Under the pieces are notes generated by a model. The model had not been told where the DNA came from, ran no database searches, and worked only from the letters and a program-made list of their open reading frames with translations. 64,000 bases of DNA from Hormoscilla sp. GUM202 (GTDB taxonomy: Bacteria > Cyanobacteriota > Cyanobacteriia > Cyanobacteriales > Desertifilaceae): contig RFFC02000030.1 in NCBI GenBank assembly GCA_005518205.2, positions 24,552 through 88,551 on the forward strand, in the 5' to 3' direction. Of this stretch, positions 26,372 through 35,071 are shown in pieces. Position numbers and translations under genes: made by a program. Positions within the stretch are counted from its first letter, which is position 1. Each line of letters starts with the position of its first letter.

Positions 26372-27694
26372 ATGGCTGGTGACTCAGATTTACTGGATGA
26401 CATTTACAACGCTTTTGACCCTTTCCAACCCTTATCACCTGGAGATCCTGTATATGTGGATTTAAGGGCAGTCCGGGGAGATGAGAATATCGAGGTGTTA
26501 GGGAAGAAAATTAGCCGGTCTAAACGGATGACCTGCCAACTTTATGCGGGTCATCGGGGTGCGGGAAAATCCACGGAACTGCTCCGGTTGAAGAAATATC
26601 TGGAAGAAAGGGACTTTTGGGTGGTTTATTTTGCGGCGGACGATCAAGATATTGACCCCGAGGATACCCAATATACTGATATTCTACTTGCCTGTACCCG
26701 CCACTTGCTAGAAAACCTCAAATATGCTAATGCCAGTCCTGTACTGAACTGGTTGCGCGATCGCTGGCAAGAGTTGAAAGATTTGGCCCTGACTGAGATA
26801 GAATTTGAAAGTCTGGGTGTAGAGAGTCAGATCGGACAGTTCGCTAAGCTAACGGCGAATTTAAGAGCAGTACCGACCCTGCGCCACCAAATTAGAAGTA
26901 AAGTCGATCCCCAAACGGTTACCCTGATGACGGCGTTGAATGAGTTTATTGCGGAGGCGAAAAAACGGTTACCTTCAGGACGGAAAAAGTTGGCGGTGAT
27001 TGTTGATAACCTAGACCGCATGGTGCTGGCGATCCAGGAAAGCGGGCGCAGTAATCACGAGGAGATTTTTATAGACCGCAGCGAACAACTGAAGGCTTTG
27101 GATTGCCATTTGATCTACACGGTGCCGATCTCAATGGTCTATTCTAGCAGGGCGAATAGCCTCAGAGAGATATATAGCGACCCGCAAGTTTTGCCCATGA
27201 TTATGGTGAAGACTAGCACTGGCGAGATCCACCAACCGGGTTTTGAGAAGATTAAAGAGGTAATTGCTAAGCGAGTTCGCCTATTTGCTCCGACTCGTTC
27301 CCTGGAAACGGACATATTTGACAGTGCGGAGACTCTGCAACAACTTTGCCTCATGAGTGGCGGTCACGTGCGGAATTTGCTATTATTGGTGCAAGCGGCG
27401 ATCGACCATACGGAAGACTTGCCGATTTCGGCCAAAGCGGTACGGCGATCGATTACGGATGCGCGGGAGACCTATCGGAGAACGGTTGAAGATAACCAAT
27501 GGCGTCTGTTGGCAGAAGTTGCGGGTTCCAAGCAAATCCGCAATGATAATGATTATCGGAGTTTATTGTTTACTCGCTGTATTTTAGAATATTGCTCTGA
27601 GGAAGCAGGAGAACGACTGCATTGGTATGACGTTCACCCTCTACTGAGAGGGGTGCGGGAATTTCAAGAAGCGGTGGAGCAGATGAAGTCATGA
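26372..27694 (+). CDS. STAND/AAA-like P-loop ATPase
   Basis: 440 residues. Leader MAGDSDLLDDIYNAFDPFQP, then PGDPVYVDLRAVRGDENIEV, Walker A GHRGAGKSTE near residue 61, Walker B KLAVIVDNLDRM near residue 208, and a helical lid/winged-helix-like C-terminus. This arrangement is typical of KAP/NACHT-like regulatory ATPases in cyanobacteria that act as ligand-triggered switches. Its stop overlaps the start of the next gene by 4 bases (ATGA), so it is coupled to the giant TPR protein. Confidence 0.85.
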   Translation: MAGDSDLLDDIYNAFDPFQPLSPGDPVYVDLRAVRGDENIEVLGKKISRSKRMTCQLYAGHRGAGKSTELLRLKKYLEERDFWVVYFAADDQDIDPEDTQYTDILLACTRHLLENLKYANASPVLNWLRDRWQELKDLALTEIEFESLGVESQIGQFAKLTANLRAVPTLRHQIRSKVDPQTVTLMTALNEFIAEAKKRLPSGRKKLAVIVDNLDRMVLAIQESGRSNHEEIFIDRSEQLKALDCHLIYTVPISMVYSSRANSLREIYSDPQVLPMIMVKTSTGEIHQPGFEKIKEVIAKRVRLFAPTRSLETDIFDSAETLQQLCLMSGGHVRNLLLLVQAAIDHTEDLPISAKAVRRSITDARETYRRTVEDNQWRLLAEVAGSKQIRNDNDYRSLLFTRCILEYCSEEAGERLHWYDVHPLLRGVREFQEAVEQMKS

Positions 27695-30600
27695 AAGCAG
27701 CATTAACTGATTGGGACAGGGATGCACCTGTCGATGTAGAAGAAGAATATAAGGCATTAGTTCGCTCTCTCAGGCGGAGAAGGGGGTTTGGACTGTTATT
27801 CGTTCACGGTTCGCCAGCTTCAGGAGAGCGGGTAATTGCCAGAGTGAAAAAGGATCTGCCCCAGAAAAGGATTGAGGTGTTGGAGTTGAAGGAAGGGGTT
27901 GATAACTTTTATAATCTGGTTGAGGAATTTCCCAATATAGAGAAAGTCAATATTCTGTTCGTCACGGGGATAGAATATTCACTGTACGAGTATGAAGAGG
28001 AGAAACGAGAGAGGGGATGGGAGAGCAAGGATATTTACTCCTACAGTTGGAAAGGGGTGCCGCGAATTTTGAGGAACTTAAATCAACAGCGAGAACGGTT
28101 TAGAGATAATTTTAATGTCTGCTTTGTTTTTATCTTGCCGAGATTTGTGATTGATTATATAAATGAGCGGGCTCCGGACTTTTTTGATTGGCGTTCGGGA
28201 TTGTTTAAGGTATCGAGAAATACAGAAATCCTGGCAGTGGGAGCGTATTTATTAGATTATCTAAACCTGACTGATGCAGAGCGAGGAGTTAAAATTAGAG
28301 AAATTACAGCCCTGCTTAAGGAAAGTAGTGAAATGGTGGCGGAGAAAAAGGCTAATTTATTTTATCAACAGGGTTTACTGTTAACGAGTGCCAAAAGATA
28401 TTCAGAGGCGATCGCATCCTATGACAAAGCTATAGAAATCAAACCAGATGACTCATACTGGTTCTACCGGGGCTATGCGCTGAATGATTTGGAAAGATAT
28501 TCAGAGGCGATCGCATCCTATGACAAAGCCATAGAAATCAAACCAAATTTATCCTCAGCCTGGTCCAACCGGGGCAATGCGCTGCGGAAGTTGTCAAGGT
28601 ATGAAGAGGCGCTCGCATCCTTTGACAAAGCGATAGAAATCAAACCAGATTTCCACGGGGCCTGGAACGGCCGTGGCATTGCGCTGGAGGAGTTGTCAAG
28701 GTATGAAGAGGCGATCGCATCCTATGACAAAGCGATAGAAATCAAACCAGATGACCACGCAGCCTGGTACAACCGGAGCAATGCGCTGTGTGAGTTGTTA
28801 AGGTATGATGAGGCGCTCGCATCCTTTGACAAAGCGATAGAAATCAAACCAGATTACCACGGGGCCTGGTACATGCGGGGCATTGCGCTGAGGAATTTGT
28901 CAAGGTATGATGAGGCGCTCGCATCCTATGACAAAGCGATAGAAATCAAACCAGATGACCACGAGGCCTGGTACAGCCGGGGCATTGCGCTGGATGAGTT
29001 GTCAAGGTATGATGAGGCAATCGCATCCTATGACAAAGCGATAGAAATCAAACCAGATTACCACGAAGCCTGGGACAACCGTGGCAATGCGCTGAGGAAT
29101 TTGTCAAGGTATGATGAGGCGCTCGCATCCTTTGACAAAGCGATAGAAATCAAACCAGATTACCACGACACCTGGTATAACCGGGGCGGTACGCTGTGGA
29201 AGTTGTCAAGGTATGATGAGGCGCTCGCATCCTGTGACAAAGTGATAGAAATCAAACCAGATGACCACGAAGCTTGGGGGCTCCGGGGCGGTGCGCTGTG
29301 GAAGTTGTCAAGGTATGAAGAGGCGATCGCATCCTATGACAAAGCGATAGAAATCAAACCAGATTACCACGAAGCCAGGTACAACCGGGACATTGTGGTT
29401 CTGCAGTCGCTGGCCTACTTGCAACAGGTAGATGACATTGCTTTTGACTTTTGCCAACGGGGCAATACGCTGCTTCAGTTGTCAAGGTATGATGAGGCGC
29501 TCGCATCCTATGACAAAGCGATAGAAATCAAACCAGATTACCACGAAGCCTGGTACAACCGGGGCTGTGCGCTGGGGACGTTGTCAAGGTATGATGAGGC
29601 GCTCGCATCCTATGACAAAGCTATAGAAATCAAACCAGATTTCCACAAAGCCTGGTGGCTCCGGGGCAGTGCGCTGGGGACGTTGTCAAGGCATGATGAG
29701 GCGATAGCATTCTTTGACAAAGCGATAGAAATCAAACCAGATTTCCATGAAGCCTGGTACAACCGTGGCAATGCGCTGCTTCAGTTGTCAAGGTATGATG
29801 AGGCGCTCGCATCCTTTGACAAAGCCATAGAAATCAAACCAGATTACCACGAAGCCTGGTACAACCGGGGCTGTGCGCTGGGGACGTTGTCAAGGTATGA
29901 TGAGGCGCTCGCATCCTATGACAAAGCTATAGAAATCAAACCAGATTTCCACAAAGCCTGGAGGCTCCGTGGCAATGCGCTGCGGAAGTTGTCAAGGTAT
30001 GATGAGGCGATAGCATTCTTTGACAAAGCGATAGAAATCAAACCAGATGACCACGAAGCCTGGTACATCCGGGGCATGGCGCTGGGGAAGTTGTCAAGGT
30101 ATGATGAGGCGCTCGCATCCTATAACAAAGCGATAGAAATCAAACCAGATTTCCACTCAGCCTGGTACAACCGTGGCAGTGCGCTGGGGAAGTTGTCAAG
30201 GTATGATGAGGCGCTCGCATCCTATGACAAAGCGATAGAAATCAAACCAGATGACCACGCAGCCTGGAACAACCGTGGCAGTGCGCTGGGGACGTTGTCA
30301 AGGTATGATGAGGAGCTCGCATCCTATGACAAAGCGATAGAAATCAAACCAGATGACCACTCAACCTGGTATAACCGGGGCTATGCGCTGTATAAGTTGT
30401 CAAGATATGATGAGGCGCTCGCATCCTATGACAAAGCGATAGAAATCAAACCAGATTTCCACTCAGCCTGGTACAACCGGGGCATGGCGCTGTATAAGTT
30501 GTCAAGATATGATGAGGCGATCGCATCTTTTGACAAAGCGATAGAAATCAAACCAGATTTCCACTATGCCTGGAACAACCGGGGCTATGCGCTGTCTAAG

Positions 30601-31845
30601 TTGTCCAGGTATAAAGAGGCGCTCGCATCCTATGACAAAGCGGTAGAAATCAAAGCTGATTACCACGAAGCCTGGAACAACCGGGGCTATGCGCTGTATA
30701 AGTTGTCAAGGTATGATGAGGCGCTCGCATCCTATGACAAAGCGATAGAAATCAAAGCTGATTACCACGAAGCCTGGTACAACCGGGGCTATGCGCTGGA
30801 TGAGTTGTCAAGGTATGAAGAGGCGATCGCATCCTATGACAAAGCGATAGAAATCAAACCAGATGACCACGCAGCCTGGAACAACCGTGGCAGTGCGCTG
30901 GGGACGTTGTCAAGGTATGATGAGGAGCTCGCATCCTATGACAAAGCGATAGAAATCAAACCAGATGACCACTCAACCTGGTATAACCGGGGCTATGCGC
31001 TGTATAAGTTGTCAAGATATGATGAGGCGCTCGCATCCTATGACAAAGCGATAGAAATCAAACCAGATTTCCACTCAGCCTGGTACAACCGGGGCATGGC
31101 GCTGTATAAGTTGTCAAGATATGATGAGGCGATCGCATCTTTTGACAAAGCGATAGAAATCAAACCAGATTTCCACTCAGCCTGGTACAACCGGGGCTAT
31201 GCGCTGTGTCAGTTGTCAAGGTATGATGAGGCGCTCGCATCTTTTGACAAAGCGATAGAAATCAAACCAGATGACCACAAAGCCTGGTACAACCGGGGCA
31301 TGGCGCTGGATGAGTTGTCAAGGTATGATGAGGCGCTCGCATCCTATGACAAAGCGATAGAAATCAAACCAGATAACCACGATGCCTGGTACAACCGGGG
31401 CATTGCGCTGGGGACGTTGTTAAGGTATGAAGAGGCGCTCGCATCCTATGACAAAGCGATAGAAATCAAACCAGATTACAACGATGCCTTTGACAAAGCG
31501 ATAGAAATCAAACCAGATAACCACGATGCCTGGTACAACCGGGGCTCTGCGCTGTGTCAGTTGTCAAGGTATGATGAGGCGCTCGCATCCTTTGACAAAG
31601 CGATAGAAATCAAACCAGATTACCACGAAGCTTGGTGGTTCCGGGGCATTGCGCTGTTTCAGTTGTCAAGGTATGATGAGGCGCTCGCATCCTTTGACAA
31701 AGCGATAGAAATCAAACCAGATTACCACGAAGCCTGGTGGCGCCGGGGCATTGCGCTGGGGACGTTATCAAGGTATGATGAGGCGATCGCATCTTTAGAC
31801 AAAGCTATCGAAATTAAACCAGATGACTACTACGCATATTACTGA
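27691..31845 (+). CDS. Giant TPR protein coupled to ATPase
   Basis: 1384 residues. An N-terminal ~190-residue domain contains LLFVHGSPASGERVIARV, resembling a P-loop whose key Lys is lost, and VNILFVTGIEYSLYEYEEE; it may be a degenerate nucleotide-binding or docking domain. The rest is about 35 TPRs with consensus YDEALASYDKAIEIKPDDHxAWYNRG. Internal duplications include a 612-bp shift (30249 against 30861) and a 306-bp shift (29540 against 29846). The frame stops at DDYYAYY, while the expected capping tail follows in another frame. Probable role: sensor or scaffold for the ATPase. Confidence 0.85.
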   Translation: MKAALTDWDRDAPVDVEEEYKALVRSLRRRRGFGLLFVHGSPASGERVIARVKKDLPQKRIEVLELKEGVDNFYNLVEEFPNIEKVNILFVTGIEYSLYEYEEEKRERGWESKDIYSYSWKGVPRILRNLNQQRERFRDNFNVCFVFILPRFVIDYINERAPDFFDWRSGLFKVSRNTEILAVGAYLLDYLNLTDAERGVKIREITALLKESSEMVAEKKANLFYQQGLLLTSAKRYSEAIASYDKAIEIKPDDSYWFYRGYALNDLERYSEAIASYDKAIEIKPNLSSAWSNRGNALRKLSRYEEALASFDKAIEIKPDFHGAWNGRGIALEELSRYEEAIASYDKAIEIKPDDHAAWYNRSNALCELLRYDEALASFDKAIEIKPDYHGAWYMRGIALRNLSRYDEALASYDKAIEIKPDDHEAWYSRGIALDELSRYDEAIASYDKAIEIKPDYHEAWDNRGNALRNLSRYDEALASFDKAIEIKPDYHDTWYNRGGTLWKLSRYDEALASCDKVIEIKPDDHEAWGLRGGALWKLSRYEEAIASYDKAIEIKPDYHEARYNRDIVVLQSLAYLQQVDDIAFDFCQRGNTLLQLSRYDEALASYDKAIEIKPDYHEAWYNRGCALGTLSRYDEALASYDKAIEIKPDFHKAWWLRGSALGTLSRHDEAIAFFDKAIEIKPDFHEAWYNRGNALLQLSRYDEALASFDKAIEIKPDYHEAWYNRGCALGTLSRYDEALASYDKAIEIKPDFHKAWRLRGNALRKLSRYDEAIAFFDKAIEIKPDDHEAWYIRGMALGKLSRYDEALASYNKAIEIKPDFHSAWYNRGSALGKLSRYDEALASYDKAIEIKPDDHAAWNNRGSALGTLSRYDEELASYDKAIEIKPDDHSTWYNRGYALYKLSRYDEALASYDKAIEIKPDFHSAWYNRGMALYKLSRYDEAIASFDKAIEIKPDFHYAWNNRGYALSKLSRYKEALASYDKAVEIKADYHEAWNNRGYALYKLSRYDEALASYDKAIEIKADYHEAWYNRGYALDELSRYEEAIASYDKAIEIKPDDHAAWNNRGSALGTLSRYDEELASYDKAIEIKPDDHSTWYNRGYALYKLSRYDEALASYDKAIEIKPDFHSAWYNRGMALYKLSRYDEAIASFDKAIEIKPDFHSAWYNRGYALCQLSRYDEALASFDKAIEIKPDDHKAWYNRGMALDELSRYDEALASYDKAIEIKPDNHDAWYNRGIALGTLLRYEEALASYDKAIEIKPDYNDAFDKAIEIKPDNHDAWYNRGSALCQLSRYDEALASFDKAIEIKPDYHEAWWFRGIALFQLSRYDEALASFDKAIEIKPDYHEAWWRRGIALGTLSRYDEAIASLDKAIEIKPDDYYAYY

Positions 31846-32005
31846 TGCCTTGCAGGGGGATGCAGAACAGGCGATTTATAACCTGCAACAGGCTGTTAAT
31901 ATAGGCGATCGGGAATTCCTAGAGAAAGCCAAAACAGATTCAAATTTTGACAAAATTAGATTAAATCAGCAGTTTCAGGCGCTGCTGCAAGGACAAACAA
32001 ATTGA
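31846..32005 (+). pseudogene. Out-of-frame C-terminal cap of giant TPR gene
   Basis: ALQGDAEQAIYNLQQAV and the capping segment SNFDKIRLNQQFQALLQG are the standard end of such TPR proteins (compare RLRKNKRFQAFLDG in the 23220 gene). They read in a different frame, so a small indel near 31840 detached the cap. The ORF here starts at 31823 inside the main gene. Confidence 0.75.
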
Positions 32006-32038
32006 GAGGGCTGTAAGATGTTAATGGTGGTAGATGAA

Positions 32039-32272
32039 TTACCTGAGAAACCCTGTTTCTGGATGTTCGGAGTAGATGGCATCTTTCCAACCTGAAGGCA
32101 CGTAGCCTTCTAATATTGGTAACGGTGGAAGTTCTAGTTTAGCCTGTACGATGACTTGATGACCGTCAGTCAATTCTACCGCGATCGGGCCTTGTTGTTG
32201 CAGTCGCCGCCAAAATTCTTCTACAGAAACATCTCTGAGACTCTCGATCGCGATCTTTTGTATGGTATCCAT
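32039..32272 (-). CDS. Small protein, possible antitoxin-like
   Basis: 77 residues: IAIESLRDVSVEEFWRRLQQ, GPIAVELTDGHQVIVQA and VPSGWKDAIY. It has the size and strand-helix look of VapB/Phd-type antitoxins, but I cannot name a family. Its upstream region is a copy of the promoter block preceding the two DUF433 genes, so it is probably regulated with them. Confidence 0.6.
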   Translation of the reverse strand: MDTIQKIAIESLRDVSVEEFWRRLQQQGPIAVELTDGHQVIVQAKLELPPLPILEGYVPSGWKDAIYSEHPETGFLR

Positions 32273-32370
32273 ATATCTACTGCTTCCTTTGTTAATGACC
32301 GATCGGCATCTATCTGATTATAACACAAAAACCGTTTTGACTACAGGCCGATCGCCTTTTGAGTGGGCGA
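32270..32370 (-). promoter_or_regulatory. Promoter block, copy 1 of 3
   Basis: Copies at 32270-32370, 33029-33135 and 33779-33886 share TATATCTACTGCTTCCTTTG and ACACAAAAAC(A/C)(A/G)TTTTGACTACAG. On the minus strand they give a -10 TATAAT (copies 1 and 3) or TATCAT (copy 2) and an AAAGGAAG ribosome site before each ATG. The block was duplicated together with the downstream genes. Confidence 0.65.
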
Positions 32371-32398
32371 TCGCCTATTACACAACCAGTCCCACCAT

Positions 32399-32727
32399 TT
32401 ATTCAGGTTCGAGTACCTCCCAAATTAGAGCTAATCCTCCAATGATTTCTCCAATCGATCGACTTCCTTGGATACAGTACGCTATGCCAGCGTGTTCTAC
32501 ACCCGCTCGTTCGGCCCGCAGACGGTCCGAAAAATCGAGTCGGAGAAAATCTTTGTCCTGAGTAAAGATAACTCTACCTCTGCTAAGTGCAAACTCAATT
32601 TGTTCTTCATCAGTTGCGCCGATGAGTCCTGACTCTGGAGTAGTTGTCACGTCAAGCGAATTCGCAAACCATCTGCGATCGCATTACTAACGTTTTCATC
32701 CATGTGAAACCTAATCGTTTGCGACAT
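32399..32727 (-). pseudogene. DUF5615 (PIN-like) toxin, frameshifted copy
   Basis: The N-terminus MSQTIRFHMDENVSNAIADG (start 32727) is separated by a frameshift near LRIR from VTTTPESGLIGATDEE and the rest to EVLEPE. Compared with the intact neighbour at 33164, it also carries an in-frame insert (DFSDRLRAER) after DFLRL. It overlaps the upstream DUF433 gene by 17 bp, just as the intact pair does. Confidence 0.85.
32511..32540 (-). repeat. ~30-bp palindromic insert (copy B)
   Basis: Minus strand CGATTTTTCGGACCGTCTGC then GGGCCGAACG. It encodes DFSDRLRAER between FLRL and AGVEHAGIAYC of the DUF5615 copy. The paralogue at 33164 has only HHG at this place, so the insertion is directly visible. 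Confidence 0.88.
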
Positions 32728-33031
32728 AGCGTTCTCTGAGCTTTTGCTGCACGAGAGAAGGAGTTTTAGCCTTCATTTCCCGGACAAATTCTTCTTCTTC
32801 GCGAATCTGCTGCCGAATTTCATCCATATGGTCGTGATAGTATGTTAAGGCAGCATAAACATCAGCTAAGGTAATGCTGGGATAGTGGTATACGATCTCG
32901 TCAGGGCAAGCACCTATCCGTTCGTGCCAGATGACGATATCCTGTACGCGAATTCGATGTTCGGCAATGCGCGGTTTGCCCCCGCACACCCCCGGCGTGA
33001 TTTCGATATGTTCCTTAATTACTGATTCCAT
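32711..33031 (-). CDS. DUF433 antitoxin-like protein, copy 1
   Basis: 106 residues from MESVIKEHIEITPGVCGGKP; IRVQDIVIWHERIG and PSITLADVYAALTYYHDH are the DUF433 winged-helix signature. DUF433 genes sit before DUF5615 (Mut7-C/PIN-like) genes as probable antitoxins. An upstream in-frame start (33085) lies in the repeated promoter block and was rejected. Its partner gene 32399-32727 is broken. Confidence 0.85.
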   Translation of the reverse strand: MESVIKEHIEITPGVCGGKPRIAEHRIRVQDIVIWHERIGACPDEIVYHYPSITLADVYAALTYYHDHMDEIRQQIREEEEFVREMKAKTPSLVQQKLRERYVAND

Positions 33032-33135
33032 ATATCTACTGCTTCCTTTGCTAATGGCCGATCGGCTTCTATCTAATGATAACACAAAAACAATTTTGAC
33101 TACAGGCCGATCGCCTTTTCAGTGGGCGATCGCCT
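33029..33135 (-). promoter_or_regulatory. Promoter block, copy 2 of 3
   Basis: Upstream of DUF433 copy 1. The -10 reads TATCAT rather than TATAAT of the other copies, possibly weaker. Ends with a HIP1-rich GGCCGATCG stretch. Confidence 0.6.
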
Positions 33136-33163
33136 ATGCCAATTACACAACCAGTCCCACCAT

Positions 33164-33472
33164 TTATTCAGGTTCGAGTACCTCCCAAATTAGAGCTAAT
33201 CCTCCAATGATTTCTCCAATCGATCGACTCTCCTTGATACAGTAAGCAATGCCAGCATGGTTTACTCCTCCATGATGCAGCCGCAGAAAGTCATTATCCT
33301 GAGTAAAAATCACTCGATTTTGAGAGCATGCAAACGCAAGTTGCACCTCATCTGAGGCCCCAATTAGTCCCGCTTCTGGGGTTGTTGTCACATTAACTCC
33401 GCGCCTTCGCAAGCCATCAGCGACGGAATTGTTGACATTTTCATCCAAGTGGAATCTAATCGTTCTTGCCAT
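33164..33472 (-). CDS. DUF5615 (PIN-like) toxin, intact copy
   Basis: 102 residues: TIRFHLDENVNNSVADGLRR, GASDEVQLAFACSQNRVIFT and DNDFLRLHHGGVNHAGIAYC. The acidic residues in LDEN and DNDF fit the Mut7-C/PIN-type active site. Begins 17 bp inside the DUF433 gene. Probable RNase toxin of a type II pair; activity is inferred from family only. Confidence 0.88.
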   Translation of the reverse strand: MARTIRFHLDENVNNSVADGLRRRGVNVTTTPEAGLIGASDEVQLAFACSQNRVIFTQDNDFLRLHHGGVNHAGIAYCIKESRSIGEIIGGLALIWEVLEPE

Positions 33473-33782
33473 TGAGACTCTTCAACTTGTATTGAACTAG
33501 AGAAGGAATTGGAGTTTTCTCCTTCATTAAGTTTGCAAATGCTTTTTCCTCTTCGATCTGTTGCACAATCTCATCCATATGGTCGTGATAATAAGCCAAA
33601 GCTGCATACACGTCAGCTAGAGTAATGGTTGGGTATTGGGAAACTATTTCGTCAAGACAAAGACCCATCCGTTCGTGCCAGATGACAATATCTTCCACGC
33701 GAATTCGATGTCCGGCAATGCGCGGTTTGCCCCCGCACACCCCGGGCGTGATTTCGATATGTTCCTTAATTACTGATTCCAT
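33456..33782 (-). CDS. DUF433 antitoxin-like protein, copy 2
   Basis: 108 residues, near-identical to copy 1 through IRVEDIVIWHERMG and ITLADVYAALAYYHDHMDEI, diverging at the C-terminus (LKSLNGKND), the part expected to touch the toxin. Ribosome site AAAGGAAG upstream. Confidence 0.87.
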   Translation of the reverse strand: MESVIKEHIEITPGVCGGKPRIAGHRIRVEDIVIWHERMGLCLDEIVSQYPTITLADVYAALAYYHDHMDEIVQQIEEEKAFANLMKEKTPIPSLVQYKLKSLNGKND

Positions 33783-33886
33783 ATATCTACTGCTTCCTTT
33801 GCTAATGGCCGATCGACATCTATCTGATTATAACACAAAAACAATTTTGACTACAGCGCGATCGCCTTTTCAGTGGGCGATCGGCT
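33779..33886 (-). promoter_or_regulatory. Promoter block, copy 3 of 3
   Basis: Upstream of DUF433 copy 2, with -10 TATAAT. Same layout as 32270-32370. Confidence 0.62.
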
Positions 33887-33901
33887 TCTGAGGGCACCTC
33901 C

Positions 33902-34102
33902 TTATTCCTCTACCTTTTGTTTTGCACCATTGTACTTGCGTTCCATACGTTGACGACGTTGGCGACAGAGTTCCACTTCTGCCATCGCAATCAATTCATC
34001 CAGTGCCAGACCGAAAATATCCAACTGTCGGTTGCTTTCCCGTAACCGCTCAACATTTCGTCTTCTCGTCTCTGCATCAGGGATTTTTTGTTCCACATTC
34101 AT
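33902..34102 (-). CDS. Small protein B of the two-gene module, copy 2
   Basis: 66 residues from MNVEQKIPDAETRRRNVERL; the LALDELIAMAEVE core and basic C-terminus mirror the 25577-25807 protein. The ATG overlaps the upstream stop as ATGA, the same coupling as in copy 1. An in-frame ATG at 34114 lies inside the upstream gene. Confidence 0.7.
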   Translation of the reverse strand: MNVEQKIPDAETRRRNVERLRESNRQLDIFGLALDELIAMAEVELCRQRRQRMERKYNGAKQKVEE

Positions 34103-34443
34103 GGTAGGTTCCAACTCCTTTTTACTTCTTCAACACTTGCACCGGCAGCATCACGAACCGCTTGCCCTTGCTCAATGGTCTGCGCTAATATATTTAGCAT
34201 AGCAGTAGGAGCGGTCGGTTGCATTTCCAGAATTCTCAAAAAAAGCTTATACAGACCAGAGTAACGAGAAATTAGCCGTTCCCTGGCATTCTGAAGTTCC
34301 TCAAGTTCGGGAATAGTTGCTTCTGTTTCGCCATATTGCTCTGCTAGGGCCCATTCTGCCGCTGCCGCAACCTCAATGCCTTCTGCTAGCTGTCGCTGCA
34401 ATGTGAAAATCGTAGTTATCGTTTCATCGGGTAACTTTGCCAT
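34099..34443 (-). CDS. Protein A of the two-gene module, copy 2
   Basis: 114 residues, the same length as its paralogue at 25804-26148. PDETITTIFTLQRQL, QYGETEATIPELEELQNARE and VEEVKRSWNLP align throughout. No domain recognised; helical. Both copies sit beside toxin-like small genes. Confidence 0.72.
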   Translation of the reverse strand: MAKLPDETITTIFTLQRQLAEGIEVAAAAEWALAEQYGETEATIPELEELQNARERLISRYSGLYKLFLRILEMQPTAPTAMLNILAQTIEQGQAVRDAAGASVEEVKRSWNLP

Positions 34444-34498
34444 TTAGATTTATTTACAGAGACTAGACCCTAACATAATACCAGAAAATCCTGTCAGA

Positions 34499-35020
34499 TC
34501 AACTCTCCCTTTCCAAACTCCAATCCTCACCACCTAGGAGTTGACTGAATTCTTCATAGATGACATCCCGCAATGTTGATTCTGAATGGAAATAGGTCAA
34601 ATCCAGCAGTTCCTTCGCTATACTGATAATCTGCGCCTTGTCTACTCTTTCTAAGAGTTGCGATGGTTTATAGACTCCATTATAAACTTCGCCGCTAGCT
34701 GAGAGAATTGCATCCTTGAAAGCATTCTCTAAGAAGGAATCCCATTCATCTTGCTTGATGTAATGAGATTTTTTATTGTCCATCAGATTCAAATCTTGTA
34801 TCTCAATCACCGAGTAGCCGATAGAGGCCGTCCAAGAATTTGTCAAGCGTTGCTCGACTTGGTTTTTGATCAAATGAGCTATCATCCTAACCAGATAACT
34901 CTTGATATTTCGTAATGTGGCTTTTTTACTCATCCATTCTAGATCGTCAACGATCGCTAAAGCCTCCTGATAACGCCCGGCCATGATGGAATTCCTTAAA
35001 TCAATCAGTTCTTGTGTCAT
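34499..35020 (-). CDS. DUF29-family protein
   Basis: 173 residues from MTQELIDLRNSIMAGRYQEA. LIKNQVEQRLTNSWTASIG and the acidic end GGEDWSLERES match the small helical DUF29-type proteins that are abundant only in cyanobacteria. Function unknown. The frame is open upstream to 35137, but that part overlaps the divergent M32 gene and is not conserved-looking. Divergent promoter space is 51 bp. Confidence 0.75.
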   Translation of the reverse strand: MTQELIDLRNSIMAGRYQEALAIVDDLEWMSKKATLRNIKSYLVRMIAHLIKNQVEQRLTNSWTASIGYSVIEIQDLNLMDNKKSHYIKQDEWDSFLENAFKDAILSASGEVYNGVYKPSQLLERVDKAQIISIAKELLDLTYFHSESTLRDVIYEEFSQLLGGEDWSLERES

Positions 35021-35071
35021 CCTCAATCTCCAGTAACTGCTATAATCAAGATTGTCGAACTTAAAACAAAA

